DNA of 46,156 bases, from assembly GCA_031277095.1 (NCBI GenBank), contig JAISLU010000021.1:1-46156 (forward strand), written 5' to 3'. This DNA is from Synergistaceae bacterium. GTDB lineage: Bacteria; Synergistota; Synergistia; Synergistales; Aminobacteriaceae. Shown here piece after piece: positions 32,174 to 40,922 of this stretch. Position 1 is the stretch's first letter. Each line of letters opens with the position of its first letter. The notes under the pieces are model-generated. The model was not told the DNA's origin. It ran no database searches and was given only the letters and a program-made list of their open reading frames with translations. Made by a program: the position numbers and the translations under genes.

Positions 32174-33670
32174 CTATTCCTCGAAGTAGATGTCCCGGAA
32201 GGAGTGATTTTCTCCGGGGCGAGGCTTGAACCCCTTGACGTACTTCTGGGCTCCGATAATGGACTCGTCGTTGTGCAGATAGATCATCGGGATCAGTTCG
32301 TTGATGTAAAGCTGCATTTCTTTGTAAGTCGCGGCGCGCTCGTCTCCGTCGGGAACGCTGCGCCCTTTTTTCAAGAGCTCGTCCATTTTCGCGTCGCTGA
32401 AAAAAGTGAAATTGGATCCTGCGCCGGTCTCCAGCAGGCCCACCACGGAGAAGTTCGGGTCGGGAATGGAAGAAATCCACCCCATGATGAACAGGTCGTG
32501 GGTTTTCGCCTTGAGCCCGTTGAGGTACGCTCCCCACTCCAAAACCTTGATCTCGGACGTGATACCGACTTCCTGGAGCTGGGCCTGGATGATGGTCGCC
32601 ATGTCGACGCGCTCCTTGCGCTCGTTGGTCCAGATCTCCAATTTGAGGTTTTCGACTCCGGCTTCGGCAAGCAATTTTTTCGCCAAATCCACGTCCTGGA
32701 CGTGGGGCGGAACGTCGTTGTCGATGGAATACCGGGTCGAGACCGTTATCAACGATCTGGGGACTTTGCCTATACCGCGCCACACGGCCGCCTGGATGCC
32801 GACGGTATCCAAAGCCGCGGAGATCGCGCGCCGGACCCGGATGTCGTCGAAGGGCTTTTTCGTGAAATTGAACCCCATATAATGGACGGAGGTCTGAGGT
32901 CCCCGGTGGAGAACTAAATTTTCGTGGGCCACAATGCGTTTTATATCGTTGTTGGCGATGGGGAAAGCCAGATCGACGCCGCCGGACTCCAACTCGATCA
33001 TGCGGCTGGAGGGCTCGGGAATAGACCGGACCTCCAGGGTCTTGTACCGGACTTTCGGTCCCCAATAGTCGTCGAAACGCTCGAGAACGTACTTGCTGCC
33101 CTTTTGCCAGTTCACGAACTTGAAGGGACCGGTCCCCACGGGATTCATGCCGTAGCTTTCACCGGCTGCCTCGACGGCTTTCTTGTTGACGATGGAGGTC
33201 CAGCTATGGGTAAGAGAGGAGAAAAAGGAATAGTCTACGATTTTCAAATGAAGAACGACCGTGTAGTCGTCGATGATCTCCACGCCCTCGATGTTCTGGG
33301 CGTAGGCCGTGACCTTGGCTCCCGCGGGCGTCAGGGCCCGCAAGAAAGAATACTGGACGTCTTCGGCCTTCATCTCTTCTCCGTTATGAAATTTGACGCC
33401 CTTGCGAAGGTTGAACTTGTACGCCGTGCCGGACAGAAACTCCCAGGATTCGGCCAAACCGGGGACTATGGTGCCCGTCTCCAAGTCCAGAAAAACCAGC
33501 GTGTCGTAGATGGAGCTGCAGGCTCGGCCGCTGGGAAGATCGTTGTGGGCGATGGGATCCATCGTCGTGGCGTCGTACTGGTCGGCCACGATCAGCGCGT
33601 CTTTGGCCGCGGCAGTGCCGCACATGGCCGCGACGAACGCGAATATGACGAGAACGCAATATTTTTTCAT
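32174..33670 (-). CDS. ABC transporter solute-binding protein, family 5 (oligopeptide/dipeptide/nickel type)
   Basis: A 498-residue exported binding protein. The signal peptide MKKYCVLVIFAFVAAMCG ends at TAAAKD. Family 5 (SBP_bac_5) landmarks are DQYDATTMDPIAHND, VPGLAESWE, YKFNLRKGVKFHNGEEMKAEDVQYSF, NPVGTGPFKFVNWQKG, VRRAISAALD and KLLAEAGVENLKLEIW. The ATG at 33670 fits the signal peptide and AGAGGC; longer in-frame starts lie in poor context. No permease or ATPase genes are adjacent, so it is an orphan that must use a transporter encoded elsewhere. The substrate is probably a peptide, though the family also binds nickel chelates, sugars and opines. Confidence 0.9.
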   Translation of the reverse strand: MKKYCVLVIFAFVAAMCGTAAAKDALIVADQYDATTMDPIAHNDLPSGRACSSIYDTLVFLDLETGTIVPGLAESWEFLSGTAYKFNLRKGVKFHNGEEMKAEDVQYSFLRALTPAGAKVTAYAQNIEGVEIIDDYTVVLHLKIVDYSFFSSLTHSWTSIVNKKAVEAAGESYGMNPVGTGPFKFVNWQKGSKYVLERFDDYWGPKVRYKTLEVRSIPEPSSRMIELESGGVDLAFPIANNDIKRIVAHENLVLHRGPQTSVHYMGFNFTKKPFDDIRVRRAISAALDTVGIQAAVWRGIGKVPRSLITVSTRYSIDNDVPPHVQDVDLAKKLLAEAGVENLKLEIWTNERKERVDMATIIQAQLQEVGITSEIKVLEWGAYLNGLKAKTHDLFIMGWISSIPDPNFSVVGLLETGAGSNFTFFSDAKMDELLKKGRSVPDGDERAATYKEMQLYINELIPMIYLHNDESIIGAQKYVKGFKPRPGENHSFRDIYFEE

Positions 33671-33832
33671 AGTGCCTCTTCTTTGCATGTTTACCCTCCT
33701 CTTAGTCTCTTCCAAACCTCTTTTGCAGTGCGTGACGACCGCTCTCTTCTCTTCCTACTTTTAAATCTCTTCCTAATTTACCTGTCTTTCTACCCTGTCG
33801 ACGGAAACAGCGTCTTCACCTCCTTCTCAGTA

Positions 33833-33874
33833 AAATGTCGGTGAAATGTCGGTGAAATGTCGGTGAAATTGTCG
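33833..33874. repeat. Three 11 bp tandem repeats
   Basis: AAATGTCGGTG is repeated at 33833, 33844 and 33855, followed by a degenerate fourth copy. It lies in the divergent spacer between the binding-protein gene and gatC. Confidence 0.85.
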
Positions 33875-34060
33875 TAGATGATATCTTATATGCTCGGGCC
33901 CATACAGACAAGGGACATGAGGGCTCAGACATGAGGTCGAGATTTTGCGTCGAGATTTTGAAAGAAGGCTTTCAATTTGAGTTTCAATTTGGCCTTTCAA
34001 TTTGCTTTCAATTTGCAAGAAGGCTTTCAAGAAGAATACTTTCAGAAGAATACTTTCAAC
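33875..34060. repeat. Complex run of TTTCAA-type short repeats in gene-free spacer
   Basis: The spacer carries irregular repeats: CGAGATTTTG twice (about 33936-33959), GGCTTTCAATTTG-like units between 33967 and 34034, and GAAGAATACTTTCA twice (about 34031-34060). No gene is evident on either strand between the binding protein start and the gatC leader. The array ends directly at the gatC promoter. Confidence 0.6.
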
Positions 34061-34069
34061 TGTTATAAT
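34061..34069 (+). promoter_or_regulatory. Extended -10 promoter element for gatCAB
   Basis: TGTTATAAT matches the extended -10 form TGnTATAAT. The -35 region (TTCAGA, 34041-34046) is weak and lies within repeat DNA. It sits ~165 bp upstream of gatC, leaving a long leader that contains a mini-ORF. Confidence 0.5.
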
Positions 34070-34130
34070 TCATGCCATTATGTGTGCCGATAGATTGACG
34101 TGGGCAGGGCAGCGTCAAGGAGGAAACTCG

Positions 34131-34154
34131 ATGGGACGTAGAAGTTGGGAATAA
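34131..34154 (+). CDS. Seven-residue upstream ORF in the gatCAB leader
   Basis: ATG GGA CGT AGA AGT TGG GAA TAA encodes MGRRSWE and is preceded at seven bases by a full AAGGAGG (34117-34123), a stronger ribosome site than gatC itself has. Its 3' half lies within a 17 bp tandem repeat (34138-34154 and 34155-34171). It could be a leader peptide coupling ribosome behaviour to gat expression, or chance. Confidence 0.3.
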   Translation: MGRRSWE

Positions 34155-34236
34155 GTAGAAGTTGGGGATAATAAATTTTAAGAAGATAAGCAGAGAGTGA
34201 AAGTCGAGGAAGGACATTTCGAAGGGAAGTGTGGCA

Positions 34237-34527
34237 ATGAAGCTAGGCAACGACGATGTACGCGCCATTGCGGCGGAAGCCCGGCTGTCTTTGACGGATA
34301 CGGAATTGGCAGGGACGGTGCGTTACATCAACAACTTCCTTGATATGGTGGACAGGTTCAAGGAACTCGATCTGAAAGACGTGGAGCCTTTTTGTTTCGC
34401 GGAAACCAACGTGTGCCCGCTGCGTGAGGACGTCCCGGCGGCGTTCCTCCGGGGGGAGGAAATTTTGGCCGACAGGTCGGACAGCACGGGGGCTTTTTTC
34501 AAGGTTCCGCGTATTATGGAGGAATAG
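34237..34527 (+). CDS. gatC: Asp/Glu-tRNA amidotransferase subunit C
   Basis: A 96-residue GatC that stabilises GatA and wraps between GatA and GatB. It opens MKLGNDDVRAIAAEARLSLT and ends with the typical VPRIMEE; the middle holds YINNFLDMVDRFKELDLKDVEP. The ATG at 34237 follows GAAGGGAAG; a GTG two codons upstream is too close to it. It is first in gatC-gatA-gatB with a 3 bp gap to gatA. Confidence 0.93.
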   Translation: MKLGNDDVRAIAAEARLSLTDTELAGTVRYINNFLDMVDRFKELDLKDVEPFCFAETNVCPLREDVPAAFLRGEEILADRSDSTGAFFKVPRIMEE

Positions 34528-34530
34528 AAG

Positions 34531-36015
34531 ATGGAGCTTTACGAACTGGGTGTGCGCGAGATTGTGGAGGGAGTGCGCGGGAAAAAATTTTCGGCGCTGG
34601 AGGTTTTCGACGAGTGCCTCCACCGCACCCTCGCCTGCGAGAGCGAAATCTCCGCTCTCATCACGACCACGGCCGACGCCGGACGTGCCCACGCCCGACA
34701 GATCGACGAACGCATCGCCAAAGGAGAGCCCCTGGGGCCTCTGGCCGGAGTTCCCGTGATCTTGAAGGACAACATCTGCACCCACGGAATCCGCACCACC
34801 GCAGGCAGCCGTATTTTGGGGCGATGGGCCCCTCCTTACAGCGCCACGGTTTGGGATCTCCTTTCCTCCGCCGGCGCCGTACTCTTGGGCAAGTCCAACA
34901 TGGACGAGTTCGCCATGGGAAACACCTGCAGCACGTCGGCGTTCGGCCCCACCGCGAACCCCTGGGACCTTTCCCGGGTGCCGGGCGGTAGCTCGGGAGG
35001 CAGCGCGGCCAGCGTGGCGGCAGGCTACGTGCCCTTCGCGCTGGGCAGCGACACCGGCGGCTCCATCCGTCAGCCCGCTTCCTATTGCGGCATCTATGGA
35101 CTGAAACCCACCTACGGCCTGGTCAGCCGCTACGGGCTCATCGCCTACGGCTCCTCTCTCGATCAAATCGGCCCCTTCACCCGCAGCGTCCAGGACATGG
35201 ACTTGATCATGGACATTTTGGCCCGCCACGACCCCAAAGACTCCACCAGCGTGGATAAAAGGATCGATTTCACCCGCCGGGAAGAAAAGGGAGAAAGACC
35301 CCTGAAAGGAAAGCGCGTCGCCCTGGTCGAGGAATTTAGGGATTTCACCCTCGACCCTCCCATCGCGGACGCCATGAAACGTTTGATCCGCATTTTCGAA
35401 GAAATGGGGGCCGAGATCGTCCAGGTTTCGCTGCCCACGGTGGCTCGCTATGCCGTGGCTTGTTACTACGCCATCGCGGCCTCGGAGGCCCACACGAACC
35501 TGGCGCGCTTCGACGGCGTGCGCTACGGGTACAGGGTGACCACGGCCTCAGGCCTGAAGGATATGTTTGAAGAGGTGCGCTCCAAGGGATTCGGGGCAGA
35601 GGTGAAGTCCCGGATTATCGCAGGCACCTGCCTGACCGAGCCCGTGCGCAGCGAAGAGTACTACGTGGCGGCGACCCGGGTGCGCACGCTGATCGCCGAG
35701 GAGTTCAAGAGGGCCTTTGAAAACGTGGATTGTATTCTGCAGCCCGTGACCCCCTCCCTGCCCTCGAAAATCGGAGAGTCGGATGAGGACGCCATGAAGG
35801 GCTACGAGTCGGACCTCTACACCTTGCCCGTCAACATGGCGGGGCTGCCGGGTTTTTCCTTCTGCACGGGTTACTCCGACTCGGGCTTGCCCGTGGGGCT
35901 GCAGTTGGTGGGCCCCAGATGGAGCGATAAAAATCTTTTGGACATAGGCTTCGAGTTGGAAAAGGTTTTAGGAGCGCCCAAGATTGCTCGAGAAATCACT
36001 CGAGGGATTGCTTGA
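34531..36015 (+). CDS. gatA: Asp/Glu-tRNA amidotransferase subunit A (amidase)
   Basis: A 494-residue amidase that releases ammonia from glutamine for transamidation of misacylated Glu-tRNA(Gln) and/or Asp-tRNA(Asn). The amidase triad is intact: Lys79 in PVILKDNI, Ser154 in GGSSGGSAA and nucleophile Ser178 in GSDTGGSIRQP, at the same numbers as in Staphylococcus GatA. Downstream GLKPTYGLVSRYGLIAYGSSLDQIGP and VNMAGLPGFSF are typical. Its stop is followed directly by the gatB ribosome site (GAGGAGG). Confidence 0.96.
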   Translation: MELYELGVREIVEGVRGKKFSALEVFDECLHRTLACESEISALITTTADAGRAHARQIDERIAKGEPLGPLAGVPVILKDNICTHGIRTTAGSRILGRWAPPYSATVWDLLSSAGAVLLGKSNMDEFAMGNTCSTSAFGPTANPWDLSRVPGGSSGGSAASVAAGYVPFALGSDTGGSIRQPASYCGIYGLKPTYGLVSRYGLIAYGSSLDQIGPFTRSVQDMDLIMDILARHDPKDSTSVDKRIDFTRREEKGERPLKGKRVALVEEFRDFTLDPPIADAMKRLIRIFEEMGAEIVQVSLPTVARYAVACYYAIAASEAHTNLARFDGVRYGYRVTTASGLKDMFEEVRSKGFGAEVKSRIIAGTCLTEPVRSEEYYVAATRVRTLIAEEFKRAFENVDCILQPVTPSLPSKIGESDEDAMKGYESDLYTLPVNMAGLPGFSFCTGYSDSGLPVGLQLVGPRWSDKNLLDIGFELEKVLGAPKIAREITRGIA

Positions 36016-36029
36016 GGAGGAAATTGACG

Positions 36030-37559
36030 ATGTCCGATAATACGAAACTCACCTTTACGCCCGTCATAGGCATCGAGATCCACATACAATTGAAGACGAA
36101 ATCCAAGGTATTCTGCTCCTGCTCTGCGGACTACACCAACGACGAGCCCAATTCTCACATCTGCCCCGTCTGCATGGGACTTCCCGGCTCCATGCCGGTG
36201 CTGAACAAGTCTGTGATCCAGCAGGGGATGCTGGCCGGGATGGCTCTGAATTGCACGGTGCAGCCCACCACGTACTTTTTCCGCAAGTCTTACTATTACC
36301 CGGACCTGCCGAAAAACTATCAAATCACCCAAAGCGACCTGCCCATCGCGGCAAACGGCTGGCTCGAAATCAAAGACGACGCGGGAAACCCGAAAACAAT
36401 CCGCATCAACCGCCTCCACCTGGAAGAAGACGTGGGCAAACTCCACCACAGCGCGGCGGACGGGCGGCTAGAGGGGGCCGAGACCTCCTGGGTGGACTAC
36501 AACCGCTCGGGGCTGCCCCTGGCCGAGATCGTTTCGGAGCCGGACGTCTCCTCGGCCCGGGAGGCCGTGGAGTACGTGACGGCGCTGCGACGGCGGGTGC
36601 GCTACGCCGGCGCGTCGGACGTGGACCTGGAGAAGGGCATGATGCGCTTCGACGCCAACGTCTCGGTCAAGTGCTCCGACGGACGCTGGGGCCGCAGGGT
36701 GGAGGTCAAGAACATGAACTCCTTCCGGGCGCTGGAGCGAGCCATCGAGTACGAAATCAAGCGTCAGTCGAAAATTTTGGCGGAGGGCGGCGAGGTGCTG
36801 CAGGAAACGCGCCACTGGAACGACGCCAAAGAGACGACCACGGCCTCCCGGGTGAAAGAGTTTTACCGCAAATTCATCGTGGAGCCGGATCTTCCGCCTT
36901 TGGTGGTGTCCCCCCAGTGGGTGGAGGAAGTGCGCGGGATGCTGCCCGAAATGCCCAACGAAAAGGCCGCCCGCTACAAGGAAATGGGCTTGTCCGAGAT
37001 CGACGCGGGGGTTTTGACGGACTCCATCGACGTGGCCCAGTACTTCGAGGCGTGCGTCGCCGCGGGAGCGAACCCCTTACGGGCCGGGAACTGGGTGCGC
37101 ACGGAGGTTTTGCGGGCCGTCAACGACAGGCAAGCCGGAGACAGGCAAGTCGGAGAGAAACAAGCCGGAGACAGGCAATTTGGAGTGAAAGACCTTCCCG
37201 TGAAGCCCGATGTTTTGGCGGAGCTGATTCGCCGCATCGACGATGGGAAACTTTCCACGACTTTGGCGAAAAACGTTTTCGAGGGCCTGCTGGAGGGGTT
37301 GTCTCTCGACGAGGCCGTGAAGAACAGCGGCGCGGCCGAGGGCGGAGTGAACGCCGGCGCCTTGGAGGACCTGGTGAGCGCCACACTGGCGGCGAACGCA
37401 GACGTGGTGGGCGATATCCGGTCCGGCAAGGACACGAAGGGCAAGAAAGTCAAATTTTTGCAGGGCCTGATCATGCGTGAGACGAAAGGCCAAGCGCGCC
37501 CCGAAGAGGTTGCCGCCGCGATTGAATCTGCCCTTGCAAATCCAGAAAATCTTAAATAA
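36030..37559 (+). CDS. gatB: Asp/Glu-tRNA amidotransferase subunit B
   Basis: A 509-residue kinase/transamidase subunit. FTPVIGIEIHIQLKTKSKVFCSC, NSHICPVCMGLPGSMPVLN (zinc Cys), SYYYPDLPKNYQITQ, HLEEDVGKL and FDANVSVK...VEVKNMNSFRA are all typical, and the C-terminal YqeY-like tail is present. The ATG at 36030 follows AGGAGG. The oddity is an in-frame array of four 15 bp repeats (37125-37184) that inserts DRQAG-DRQVG-EKQAG-DRQFG just before the tail domain, where other GatB proteins have a short helix link. A strong terminator follows at 37564. Confidence 0.95.
   Translation: MSDNTKLTFTPVIGIEIHIQLKTKSKVFCSCSADYTNDEPNSHICPVCMGLPGSMPVLNKSVIQQGMLAGMALNCTVQPTTYFFRKSYYYPDLPKNYQITQSDLPIAANGWLEIKDDAGNPKTIRINRLHLEEDVGKLHHSAADGRLEGAETSWVDYNRSGLPLAEIVSEPDVSSAREAVEYVTALRRRVRYAGASDVDLEKGMMRFDANVSVKCSDGRWGRRVEVKNMNSFRALERAIEYEIKRQSKILAEGGEVLQETRHWNDAKETTTASRVKEFYRKFIVEPDLPPLVVSPQWVEEVRGMLPEMPNEKAARYKEMGLSEIDAGVLTDSIDVAQYFEACVAAGANPLRAGNWVRTEVLRAVNDRQAGDRQVGEKQAGDRQFGVKDLPVKPDVLAELIRRIDDGKLSTTLAKNVFEGLLEGLSLDEAVKNSGAAEGGVNAGALEDLVSATLAANADVVGDIRSGKDTKGKKVKFLQGLIMRETKGQARPEEVAAAIESALANPENLK
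37125..37184 (+). repeat. Four in-frame 15 bp repeats inside gatB
   Basis: Units GACAGGCAAGCCGGA, GACAGGCAAGTCGGA, GAGAAACAAGCCGGA and GACAGGCAATTTGGA start at 37125, 37140, 37155 and 37170. They preserve the reading frame and add a hydrophilic (D/E)(R/K)Q-x-G pentapeptide array. Confidence 0.93.
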
Positions 37560-37563
37560 CGGC

Positions 37564-37611
37564 CTGCCCCCGATTCCTTTCGATCAAAAAAGGGAATCGG
37601 GGGCAGTTTTG
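37564..37611 (+). terminator. Rho-independent terminator after gatCAB
   Basis: A 14 bp stem (CTGCCCCCGATTCC at 37564-37577 with GGAATCGGGGGCAG at 37593-37606) followed by TTTTGT, starting 5 bp after the gatB stop. Confidence 0.9.
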
Positions 37612-37655
37612 TATAACGGTTTTGCATAGATCGAGATACCGATAAGGATACCCCG

Positions 37656-37673
37656 CAGGGGACGTGTCCCCTG
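37656..37673. promoter_or_regulatory. 18 bp perfect palindrome upstream of the EF-G paralogue
   Basis: CAGGGGACGTGTCCCCTG (37656-37673) is an exact palindrome 44 bp before the ATG. It could be a dimeric repressor site or an mRNA hairpin; there is no T-tract. Confidence 0.45.
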
Positions 37674-37716
37674 ACCCTGTCACAGTCTTTTCATTACGAG
37701 GAGGTAGTTGGAAATT

Positions 37717-39804
37717 ATGGGATCACGTCAACCTGGGAACACGAGAAGTTTTGCACTGGCGGCTCACGGCGGAGCCGGGAAAACGACTTTGGCCGAGGCC
37801 ATGCTTTTCGATAACGGCCAAATTTCCCGCATGGGAAAGACGGAGTCGGGAAACACGATCAGCGACTTCAGCTCGGAGGAACAGAAACGTCAAATCTCAA
37901 TCGGCACCTCTCTTCTGACGCTGGAACGGGGGGGTAAAACTCTCTTCGCCCTGGACGCGCCCGGCTTTGCGGATTTCACCGGCGAGATGAGCGCCGCTAT
38001 CCGCGTGGCCGACGCTTCGCTGCTCTTGGTCAGCGCCGTGGGCGGCGTCGAAGTTCAGACTGGCCGGGCGTGGGAGTACGCGGTGGAAAACGATTCCCCC
38101 GTGGTTTTCTATATCTCCAAAATGGACCGGGAGAACGCGGACTTCTCCAAGGTGCTGGCCGACGTCAAAGAACAGTTCTCCGGCAACGCCCTTCCTGTTT
38201 TTCTCCCCATCGGCGCGGAGGCGTCGTTCAAAGGTGTTGTGGACGTTTTGAAGGGTAAAGCCTACGTCTACACCCAGGACGGCAGCGGCAAGTTCACCGA
38301 GGGCGACGTTCCCCCGGACATGGCCGAGGTGGCGTCCGCGGCGAAAGAGGCCCTGGTGGAGGCCGCTGTGGAAATGGACGACGCCCTGATGGAGCGATAC
38401 CTGGAGGGAGAACCCGTGGAGGGCGACGACCTGACGAAGGTCGTTCGGGCGGCCATCGCGAAGCGGCGTATTTTCCCCGTCCTGACGGGCTCGGCGGCCA
38501 CTAACGTGGGAGTGCATCAGTTGCTGGACTTCATTGCGGAGTATTTCCCGTCCCCCCTGGACCGCGGACCGGTGAAGGCGGAGGCCTCGGGCGCCGCCGT
38601 GAACGTTGCCCCCGACACCTCCGCGCCCTTCTCCGCCTTGTGCTTCAAGGTGATGGTGGACCCCTACGTGGGCAAGCTGTCCTTTATCCGCGTCTACTCG
38701 GGGACCTTGTCCTCCGAGGGGAACAACATCTACAACGTGAAAAAAGGCGAAGACGAGCGCATCAGCACCTTCAAGTTCATGATGGGCAAAGAGGGCAGGG
38801 ACGTGAAAGAGATCATCGCCGGCGACATAGTGGCGATTCCCAAGCTCCAGAGTACCAAGGTGGGCCACACTCTGGCGACGAAAGGGGGAGCGTCCTTCCT
38901 GTACCCCCACATTGAGTTCCCCCTGCCGGTCTACAGCGTCGCCGTGATCGCCAAGACCCGCGCGGACGAGGACAAGCTGGGCAACGCCATCACGAAAACC
39001 CTGGAAGAGGACCGCAGCCTGACCTTCGAGAAAAACTCCGAAACCCACGACAACGTCTTGTCCGGTATGGGCGACCTGCACATCGATATCGTCCTGGCGA
39101 AAATGAAGGAACGCTATGGCGTGGAGCTGGACACCCGCACACCTCAGGTCCCTTACCGCGAGACGATCAAAAAAACCTCCGAGGCCCAGGGCAAGCATAA
39201 AAAGCAAAGCGGCGGACACGGGCAATACGGCGACGTCAGCATCCGCTATATCCCCTTGGAGCGGGGCGCGGGATTCGAGTTCGTGGACAAGATCGTCGGG
39301 GGCGCCATCCCCAAAAACTACATTCCCGCCGTGGAAAAGGGACTCCACGAGTACATGGCCAAAGGGCCTCTGGCAGGCTTCCCCGTGGTGGACTTCAAGG
39401 CGGAACTCTACTTCGGCTCTTACCACGACGTCGACAGCTCGGAAATGTCCTTCAAACTGGCCACCCGGCTTTCCTTCAAGAAAGGCATTCTGGATGCGGC
39501 CCCTGTGCTGCTGGAGCCCATCATGAACGTGGAGGTCATCGTTCCCGACCAGTACATGGGCGACGTCATGGGCGACTTCAACAGCCGGCGGGGCCGCATC
39601 ATGGGCATGGAGGCTCGAGGCCGCCTTCAGGTGGTGAAGGCCCAGGTCCCCCTGGCTGAGATGTTCCGGTACGCGATCATCCTGCGCTCCATGACCTCAG
39701 GCCAGGGGAGCTTCTCGATGGAACACTCCCACTACGAGGAGGTCCCGGCCGATATCGCCAAGAAGGTCATCGCCGCCCACAAGCAGGAAGAAGAAGAAGA
39801 GTAA
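37717..39804 (+). CDS. EF-G-like translation GTPase (FusA2/EF-G2 type)
   Basis: A 695-residue EF-G paralogue with all five EF-G domains. The P-loop is AAHGGAGKTT. Switch II reads DAPGFADFTGE, so the catalytic His of EF-G (PGH) is Phe. The NKxD position reads SKMD. Domain II is VMVDPYVGKLSFIRVYSG, and domain IV has PYRETI and HKKQSGGHGQYGDVSI with EKGLHEYMAKGPLAGFPV. These deviations are typical of EF-G2 paralogues rather than the housekeeping FusA. The tail is HKQEEEEE. The ATG at 37717 is chosen although AGGAGG is 12 bases away; a TTG at 37708 is the alternative. It is monocistronic between two terminators. It may act in a specialised or stress-related ribosome step. Confidence 0.9.
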   Translation: MGSRQPGNTRSFALAAHGGAGKTTLAEAMLFDNGQISRMGKTESGNTISDFSSEEQKRQISIGTSLLTLERGGKTLFALDAPGFADFTGEMSAAIRVADASLLLVSAVGGVEVQTGRAWEYAVENDSPVVFYISKMDRENADFSKVLADVKEQFSGNALPVFLPIGAEASFKGVVDVLKGKAYVYTQDGSGKFTEGDVPPDMAEVASAAKEALVEAAVEMDDALMERYLEGEPVEGDDLTKVVRAAIAKRRIFPVLTGSAATNVGVHQLLDFIAEYFPSPLDRGPVKAEASGAAVNVAPDTSAPFSALCFKVMVDPYVGKLSFIRVYSGTLSSEGNNIYNVKKGEDERISTFKFMMGKEGRDVKEIIAGDIVAIPKLQSTKVGHTLATKGGASFLYPHIEFPLPVYSVAVIAKTRADEDKLGNAITKTLEEDRSLTFEKNSETHDNVLSGMGDLHIDIVLAKMKERYGVELDTRTPQVPYRETIKKTSEAQGKHKKQSGGHGQYGDVSIRYIPLERGAGFEFVDKIVGGAIPKNYIPAVEKGLHEYMAKGPLAGFPVVDFKAELYFGSYHDVDSSEMSFKLATRLSFKKGILDAAPVLLEPIMNVEVIVPDQYMGDVMGDFNSRRGRIMGMEARGRLQVVKAQVPLAEMFRYAIILRSMTSGQGSFSMEHSHYEEVPADIAKKVIAAHKQEEEEE

Positions 39805-39872
39805 GAGAAAGTAAGAATAGAAAATATAGAAACGGCGAGGCGCAAAATCGAATCCGGCGTCGTAGAGGCGTC

Positions 39873-39910
39873 CTTCCCCATGTTTCCCTCCCCATGCTTC
39901 CTTCCCCATG
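39873..39910. repeat. 12-13 bp imperfect tandem repeats before the terminator
   Basis: Three copies of (T)TCCCCATG with TTCC links (about 39873-39910) lie between the EF-G paralogue and its terminator. Confidence 0.6.
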
Positions 39911-39918
39911 AACAAACA

Positions 39919-39965
39919 CAGAGGCAACGAGTCGAAACTATCCTCATTGCCTCTGCTGTTTTTTT
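39919..39965 (+). terminator. Rho-independent terminator after the EF-G paralogue
   Basis: CAGAGGCAA (39919-39927) pairs with TTGCCTCTG (39947-39955), followed by CTG and a run of seven T. It may also protect the converging tdh transcript. Confidence 0.85.
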
Positions 39966-39980
39966 GACCTCGTTAGGGTG

Positions 39981-40922
39981 TTAGGGTTTCGACACTCTTT
40001 CCAGCATGTCCCGAGTCATGGCGTCCAGGTCGTAGCGGGGGGCGAAACCCCATTCCTCCTTGGCCGCGGAACAGTCCAGGGAGTCCGGCCAGGAGTCGGC
40101 TATGGCCTGACGCACGGGGTCCACTTTGTAGGAAAGCTCGAACTTAGGAATGACCTTGCGGATAGATGCGGCGATACCCTCGGGGTCGAAACTCATGGCG
40201 GAGATGTTGAAGGCGCTGCGGTGCCGGAGCTTCGACGGGTCGGCCTCCATCAGACGAGCCACGGCGTCCAGGGCGTCGGGCATGTACATCATGTCCATGA
40301 AGCTGCCCTTCCCGATGTAGCTGGTGTAACGGCCCGTGGCCGCCGCTTCGTAGTAGATGTGGACGGCGTAGTCCGTAGTGCCGCCTCCGGGAGGGGCCGA
40401 ATAGGAGATCAGGCCCGGGAATCGCAGCCCCCGCGTGTCCAGGCCGTACTTGAGGTGGTAATAGTCGCAGAGCAGCTCCCCCGCCACCTTGGTGACTCCG
40501 TAAATGGTGGACGGTCGCTGGATCGTGTCCTGGGGCGTATTTTTAGTCGGAGTGCCGGGTCCGAAGGCCGCTATTGAGCTGGGGAAAAAAAACGCGCACT
40601 TTCTGGGCCTGGCCGCCTCCAGCATCGTGTAGAGCCCGTTCATGTTCGTGTCCCACGCCAACTGAGGATCGGCCTCGCCCCGGGCGGAGAGAATACCCGC
40701 CAAGTGGATGACCGTGTCGATCTTCCAGGAATCCAGAAGCTCGCCCACCGCCTTTCCGTCCCTGGCGTCGAGAAAGGCAAAGGGGCCGCTCTCGCTCACA
40801 GGCCCGGCCACTTTTTTGCGCGCCGTGGCCACCACGTTGTCCGAGCCGTAGATTTTTCTCAAATGCTGGACCAGCTCGACCCCAATCTGTCCGTTGGAGC
40901 CGGTCACAAGTATTTTTTTCAT
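39981..40922 (-). CDS. tdh: L-threonine 3-dehydrogenase, short-chain (epimerase-like) type
   Basis: A 313-residue NAD-dependent extended SDR enzyme that oxidises threonine to 2-amino-3-ketobutyrate. The N-terminal NAD motif is VTGSNGQIG, and [24 protein letters not shown] is the epimerase-like core. The catalytic SSIAAFG and YGVTK (Tyr-x-x-x-Lys) are present, followed by [19 protein letters not shown], characteristic of SDR-type threonine dehydrogenases. Its ATG overlaps the kbl stop by 4 bases. The product is cleaved by the upstream kbl enzyme, giving glycine and acetyl-CoA. Confidence 0.92.
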   Translation of the reverse strand: MKKILVTGSNGQIGVELVQHLRKIYGSDNVVATARKKVAGPVSESGPFAFLDARDGKAVGELLDSWKIDTVIHLAGILSARGEADPQLAWDTNMNGLYTMLEAARPRKCAFFFPSSIAAFGPGTPTKNTPQDTIQRPSTIYGVTKVAGELLCDYYHLKYGLDTRGLRFPGLISYSAPPGGGTTDYAVHIYYEAAATGRYTSYIGKGSFMDMMYMPDALDAVARLMEADPSKLRHRSAFNISAMSFDPEGIAASIRKVIPKFELSYKVDPVRQAIADSWPDSLDCSAAKEEWGFAPRYDLDAMTRDMLERVSKP

